Positions 59,763-64,000 of a DNA stretch of 64,000 bases are shown one piece after another. The notes under the pieces were generated by a model. That model was not told the origin of the DNA and did no database searches. It saw only the letters and a list, made by a program, of their open reading frames with translations. Positions within the stretch are counted from its first letter, which is position 1, and each line of letters opens with the position of its first letter. This DNA comes from Eudorina sp. 2006-703-Eu-15 (Eukaryota; Chlorophyta; Chlorophyceae; Chlamydomonadales; Volvocaceae), in the NCBI GenBank assembly GCA_003117195.1, contig BDSI01000115.1, positions 1 to 64,000 of the forward strand, written 5' to 3'. A program made the position numbers and the translations under genes.

Positions 59763-61262
59763 GGATGTTACAGCGGACCCCGCGGGTCATCGGTGACAGC
59801 CAACGGCGGCAGCCGAGGCTTCCATCCTCACCATACACTGCCTAGCTAAACGAACTGGATGGCGCCGCCATGGCGCTCGCTCCGGACAGGTAGGTAGGCT
59901 CCACAAGTGCACCGAAACACTCCCCGGGCCGACACTATCTATCTAATCTATCTACCAGGGACACTATATCCACCCGTTCCTGAGAACCATGGCAAGGGAT
60001 AAAGCCCGCTCAGGGCGAGTAGGGGGAGTTATTACGTAGCCACCAGGGCGCCCCTATTAGCGAACCACCACCCCAACCAAGGCGGGGTCGTCACTCCTCC
60101 AGCGGCGGCCCGTAGTCTTGGAGAGCCACGGGGGCGGGCTCGCGAGTCACCATCAGGGGCCTGTATAGCTGCCCGTACGGTCCCACCGGGCCAATAAAAC
60201 CGCCCACACCTAGCGATAGCTCCATCGGGCGTCAGTGCCCCGTCCACCCGCGGCCCATTACTAATGAACGTACGCACGCCCACTGGGCTTCGGTTAAGAA
60301 ACCTGGCTACGCTGGCCTGACGGAACCGGCGGGCCACGGCACACAAGACGACCGTCCTGCGCCTTCAAGATGGGGTGTGTAGCCCCCACCGCTGATCACC
60401 CTTTCACTGGGACTCCCAGCTCCGCGAAGTCGTAGAGCCGGCTCCAAAAGTACGCCACTGCCCGCCGGCGGGCGGCTAGCTATCCTTCAGCATCCACTGA
60501 TGGCCTAGGGGTCCCGTCCGCGTTCCTGGACCTGGCGACCCTCAGGGCTCGCCGGCCCGTTTCCATAGCACTGGTTGTCGCCAATAGCCCCAAGTAGTAC
60601 TACTTGCGGACTGCTGTGGTCAATATACGTAGATGCCATGTTCCGTCTATGCGACTATATACGTATTTATTTGGTGCGGTAGCGCAAAAATGAGCTAATA
60701 GCCTGCATGCGTGAGGCCGGTGCATCCTGCCAACGAAACGGGTTCCGTACGTGGCGTGCGCCACGTGGTCCAGCCTGGAATACGTACCCGGGCGCGCGCT
60801 GCCTCGCTCCTTAGGTTGGCGTGAGTGCGGCCGCCGCCGTTGGTTCGATATGTATACATGCATGGTACTACGTACACTGCCCGGGACTGCTGATCAGATA
60901 GACATGGGTCAATATAACCATTTGTCTCTTTCGATCGTTGGGCGGCGAGCGAGGTACCGCCGGCATGCATGGGCAAACGAAATCTTGAAGGCCATGCATG
61001 CTTGGCTTTATCCACTGCGCTTGGCTTTATCCACTTCTGGGGATTCTGCCCTTAGCTGTGCCTATCCCTTTGGTAGTGTTGCCCCGCTGCGCGCCTCTGC
61101 TTGCTTCGGTGTCTGGCTGGGTGGGGTCATGGCCCGGTGTGTTTTTGGGTGCGGCGTTGAGGTGTGGAGGTATCCTGTCGCCTTGGCGGTGGGGCCTGCT
61201 GGGGCTTGCACTGGTATACACCGGTGATCCCTTTGGGGTCCGCTGTAACGTTCATTCATTCA
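59763..61262. repeat. Segment bounded by inverted GTTACAGCGGACCCC repeats (about 1.5 kb)
   Basis: GTTACAGCGGACCCC starts at 59,767 (plus) and ends at 61,249 (minus). Inside, an imperfect GGGTCATCGGTG/GGGATCACCGGTG extension gives about 30-bp inverted ends. The interior (60.0-60.6 kb) is a GC-rich, non-repetitive segment with no recognised protein. It could be a non-autonomous DNA transposon, but no target duplication was found. Confidence 0.4.
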
Positions 61263-62372
61263 TGCATGCATGACTGCCCGCCGCTGCTCGCTGCTGGTGA
61301 ATGACCAGCACTACTGCATGCAAACCGGGAATTCGTTCCCGGTTGCTTGTTCTTCATTTGATGGACGGGCTGCTGCGTGTTATCCCCCGCACGCAACGCG
61401 TGTCGCGCGACTCCGCCGTCTATCTAGGATAGGATTTAGATCCGTGATGATGAGCTAGATGAGCCCTCATGGGCCACGCGTGCAGGGTAAGATACTGGCT
61501 ATGTCCGTCGCCGTTTGATGGTTTCCGCGCCTCGCACGCGCGCGGGTATTCGGCAGGCACGGCACTTGTACGTGCTCGCTACGTAAGGATCAGACGGCAC
61601 CCCAGCCAGAGAACATACAAGCAAACAAGTAAACGCAACGGCGAACGAGCTTAGCGCTCAGTGGGGCGGGAGTCCCTGAGAAACTAGCTATAGGTGCACA
61701 CGGTGCACATACGCGTACGTGCTGGCTGTCACCGCCGCAAGTAGAGGTGTACATCTATCTGCGAGCGGAGCTAGCTAGCATGCGGGTCGTCGCGGCAGAA
61801 GAGGCCACCGGGGCCGGCCAGGTGATCGGGAGACAGGAAGAGTTGCTATGTTTTCGCATTCTGTATACGTGTTTACCTGTCACCGTGCAGGGGCAATGTT
61901 AAGGTTTTGAAGCGCGGGTTATACGGGCTTGCACAGGCAACACCCCAGCGAATGCTGAACTCCAGACCTGGCATTGCGCTAAATTCAAAGTCTGTGAGAG
62001 ACAGTTCCGGTTGTGATGCTTGTTCGTGTCGGGCAGATGCATCTGTCTATCCACAACGTAGCAGCCTAACTTCCATCACCATATGGCATCGATATGTCCG
62101 CACAATATCGCGCATAATTTATCAATCAGAACGCCGTGATTCTATCTATGCAAAACGTGCAGGGAGTATCGCCCACGAACCTCACGGGGCCAAAGCCTGA
62201 GCCGCAGATCATAAGTCGTATAGCCATGAATGATTTTGTTGAATGTCCATATGAATAGATAAGTTTCAGCTATGTTACCAACCATCACTGCACATACGTA
62301 CGACGAAGGGTGTTTCTTCATTGAGAGCAAAAGGAGAGGCAATCCAAAGAATATTCTTGTAAGCATAATGCA
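61263..62372. other. No gene recognised; upstream region of the RING gene
   Basis: No motif-bearing frames. It presumably contains the promoter and 5' UTR of the RING-finger gene, but no TATA box at a convincing distance was identified. Confidence 0.4.
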
Positions 62373-62423
62373 GTGTTGCCTCTAAACATTGTATTGCGTT
62401 ACAGCGCAAAGTCTGGAATTGTC

Positions 62424-62715
62424 ATGGCTGATTCTATTGAGCTGCCAACGTGCTCAATTTGTCTATGCGACTATAGCGATGGGCTCCGTAAGCCTTGGGA
62501 CTTGGGCTGCGGGCACTGCATTTGCGGAAGATGCTATGCGAGCCTCTCCCTCTCGGGGCCTAAGACCTGCCCCATAGATCGCACCCCTTGGAAGAATCCA
62601 CACACAGCATACGAGCTTCTGCACCTCGTGGAGCAGCTGCAGCGGAGCCGCGGGGTCGTCCCAACTGCCGACTCGGACCCCGCCGTTCCTCGCTCCACGG
62701 GTACACAGCAGCAAG
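62424..62715 (+). CDS. RING-finger protein, exon 1
   Basis: ATG at 62,424 (MADSIELPTCSICLCDYS) is preferred over the ATG at 62,373 because the RING domain follows at once. Ligands C10, C13, C29, H31, C34, C37, C49 and D52 (CGHCICGRC, CPIDR) form a C3HC3D RING in which Asp replaces the last Cys. RING domains recruit E2 enzymes for ubiquitin transfer, so E3 ligase is the expected role. A helical NPHTAYELLHLVEQLQRSR follows. The donor GCAAG|GTAACG at 62,716 leaves phase 1. Confidence 0.8.
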
Positions 62716-62810
62716 GTAACGGGTGCATTCCCCTTGCTGATACGCCTGCCAGATCAGTTATGCAATGTTGTTCCCGCTCTCTTTCTGTAGCATATCCTTT
62801 CCACGGGCAG

Positions 62811-63255
62811 GGCTTTCCAGCAACGCTGCATCCGTTACTGCCATGTCGTCGCGCAGTTCGTTCAGTACACCGGCGCCCTTGCATCCCTCTCTACCGCAAC
62901 TTCCATCCAGAACGATATCCGCCCCCCCCATCGACAGCGCAACCCCCCCACCACCACCCCCCACCCCGCCGATACGCACCCATAAACCCTTCCCATCGCA
63001 ACGGCGCGCAGCACCCCGACTACGATGGCGGCCCCCGGACCCCTTCCGGCGGCTTTCGGACGCCCTGTTGCTGCTCTCGGACATCTGGCGGGCCCTCACC
63101 TGGCCTCCACCTCCAGAGCACCCGGACGCCGCGGACCGCATGGGCGTCCAGGAGCTGCTCGGCCACCTGCTGCAGCTGCTGCCGAACTGGGTCCGCGTCG
63201 CGTTCCGTGTCGTGTCCCCGGGGGTCGTCCCGGTGCTGGCGTTCTACTCCTGGAG
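62811..63255 (+). CDS. RING-finger protein, exon 2
   Basis: The acceptor CCACGGGCAG at 62,801-62,810 fits phase 1 from exon 1; the nearer AG at 62,790 does not. A Ser/Pro-rich linker (SSFSTPAPLHPSLPQL, PPPPPPTPP) is followed by a helical segment, SDALLLLSDIWRALTW, VQELLGHLLQLLPNWVRVAF, ending in the hydrophobic VVSPGVVPVLAFYSW. The donor is TGGAG|GTACGG at 63,256. Without splicing the frame stops at 63,298. Confidence 0.65.
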
Positions 63256-63733
63256 GTACGGCACGTACGCATCCAGGAGTCGGGGATGTACGACATGATT
63301 CAGTCGGCGGAAGCCAATGAATGGATGACCTCCGTACTACGGCGGATAGACACCGTGCAGCATACCAGCTTTCGTTGTTCGTGAGATGCAGGTCTTATCG
63401 CCCCAGCCTTACGTGCCTAACGTCATCGGAGCGCTCCGTGTTTGATTGCTCGTCTGGTCGTTCGCCTCAAGCAGTATGTCTGTATTTGCCCTGGTTCCCT
63501 GATTGCTGCTCATTCGCGCCCTCTCTTGGCAAGCCCGTGCATTGGCGCGGGTGGGTTTGGCCCCCGCCCCGCCCCACGGTTGCTCCTGTGCCACGTATCG
63601 GTTCCCCAATCCTTACCCCACGGTTGCTCGCTCGTTGGGCGCCGTCCGCCCGTCGGGGGGCGTTTTTGGCCGTTCTTTCTTGTTTCGACCCAGTCCGTCA
63701 TCTGGCTCAATTCTCTGTGTTCAAATCTCTGAG

Positions 63734-64000
63734 ATCAATCGCCACCGTTTGGTCACGTGCCTGGACCACCTCGGCAACCGCACAGCCTCACAACCGGAAT
63801 CGATCAATGTCGCTGCGGCCTTTACCGCAATCCCATCTGTTGCCCATTCCGCAATCGACTCTGTGGCCCAGGTTTATCGCGGCACTGGCGCTGCTGCTGC
63901 TGCCCTGCATTGTGGCATCGTCGGCCGCGTTGGAGACCCGCCACCGCACCTGGCCCCTGGTGGGTAACGGGGTGGGTGGGTGTGGGTCGCGGCGGTCATG
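63734..64000 (+). CDS. RING-finger protein, exon 3 (partial; runs off the window)
   Basis: The acceptor AATCTCTGAG at 63,724-63,733 fits the phase left by exon 2. The frame contains LWPRFIAALALLLLPCIVAS, a strong transmembrane or signal-type helix, and is open to the window end. An alternative acceptor at 63,693 (TTTCGACCCAG) also fits phase but opens a frame without the hydrophobic segment that stops at 63,967. A separate gene starting at the ATG at 63,807 is a third option. Confidence 0.4.

Noticed and set aside
60032..60346. Minus-strand frame of 104 codons (FYWPGG motif)
   Set aside because: No recognised family, no start context or neighbours, and it lies within a segment bounded by inverted repeats. 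Not called as a gene.

Overview
The window is nuclear DNA of a eukaryote, most probably a volvocine green alga (Volvox/Chlamydomonas relatives). This is inferred from GC-rich exons between long introns, GT-AG splice sites, a TGTAA-type poly(A) signal, a short TTTAGGG interstitial telomere tract, a chromodomain Ty3/gypsy element and decayed copies of a MYND-finger gene family. Species identity is not proven. There are no bacterial operons, CRISPR arrays or rRNA genes.

Positions 1-36,600 are dominated by one very long plus-strand gene for a NACHT NTPase with WD40 repeats (NLR-like). Five 5' exons (728-1101, 1542-1946, 2648-2819, 6649-7037, 8336-9396) encode an N-terminal domain, the NACHT P-loop and Walker B, and a post-NACHT region. 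Splice phases agree across all of them. Exon 5 has an apparent 1-nt frameshift at about 8706. If that nucleotide is discounted, exon 5 ends in phase 0, which is what the next part of the gene requires. That part is a tandem array of 14 units of about 885 bp (about 16.2-36.1 kb). Each unit holds one phase-0 exon (126 bp in 13 of 14) encoding exactly one 42-residue WD40 blade. A short terminal exon (36,321-36,440) closes the gene. The predicted protein is about 1,430 residues with 14 blades, enough for two seven-bladed propellers.

The introns have collected repeats: a C-rich 8-bp satellite directly before exon 1 (1-710); a 184-bp satellite between 46-bp inverted arms (3.2-5.9 kb); a 515-bp miniature LTR element with 53-bp LTRs (9723-10237); a 20-bp minisatellite (11.85-12.54 kb); a LINE 3' fragment (12.96-13.64 kb, minus strand); foldback/MITE elements (14.4 and 16.3 kb); and a 6.5-kb chromovirus (19,217-25,760, minus strand) inserted cleanly between blades 3 and 4.

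From 36.6 to 44.6 kb there is no convincing gene, only repeats: a WD40 exon relic (40.3 kb), a hAT-like MITE with a perfect 8-bp target duplication (42.6-43.1 kb) and a 98-bp MITE. Positions 44.6-49.8 kb hold decayed, tandem pieces of a MYND-finger gene family on the plus strand. A second hAT-like MITE lies at 50.5-51.0 kb. The stretch 51-62.3 kb is mostly non-coding, apart from an intact unrecognised minus-strand ORF with a coiled-coil, an acidic linker and a Cys/His-rich tail (55,591-56,427). The window ends in the 5' part of a RING-finger gene (62,424 to beyond the end) that may also be membrane-anchored.
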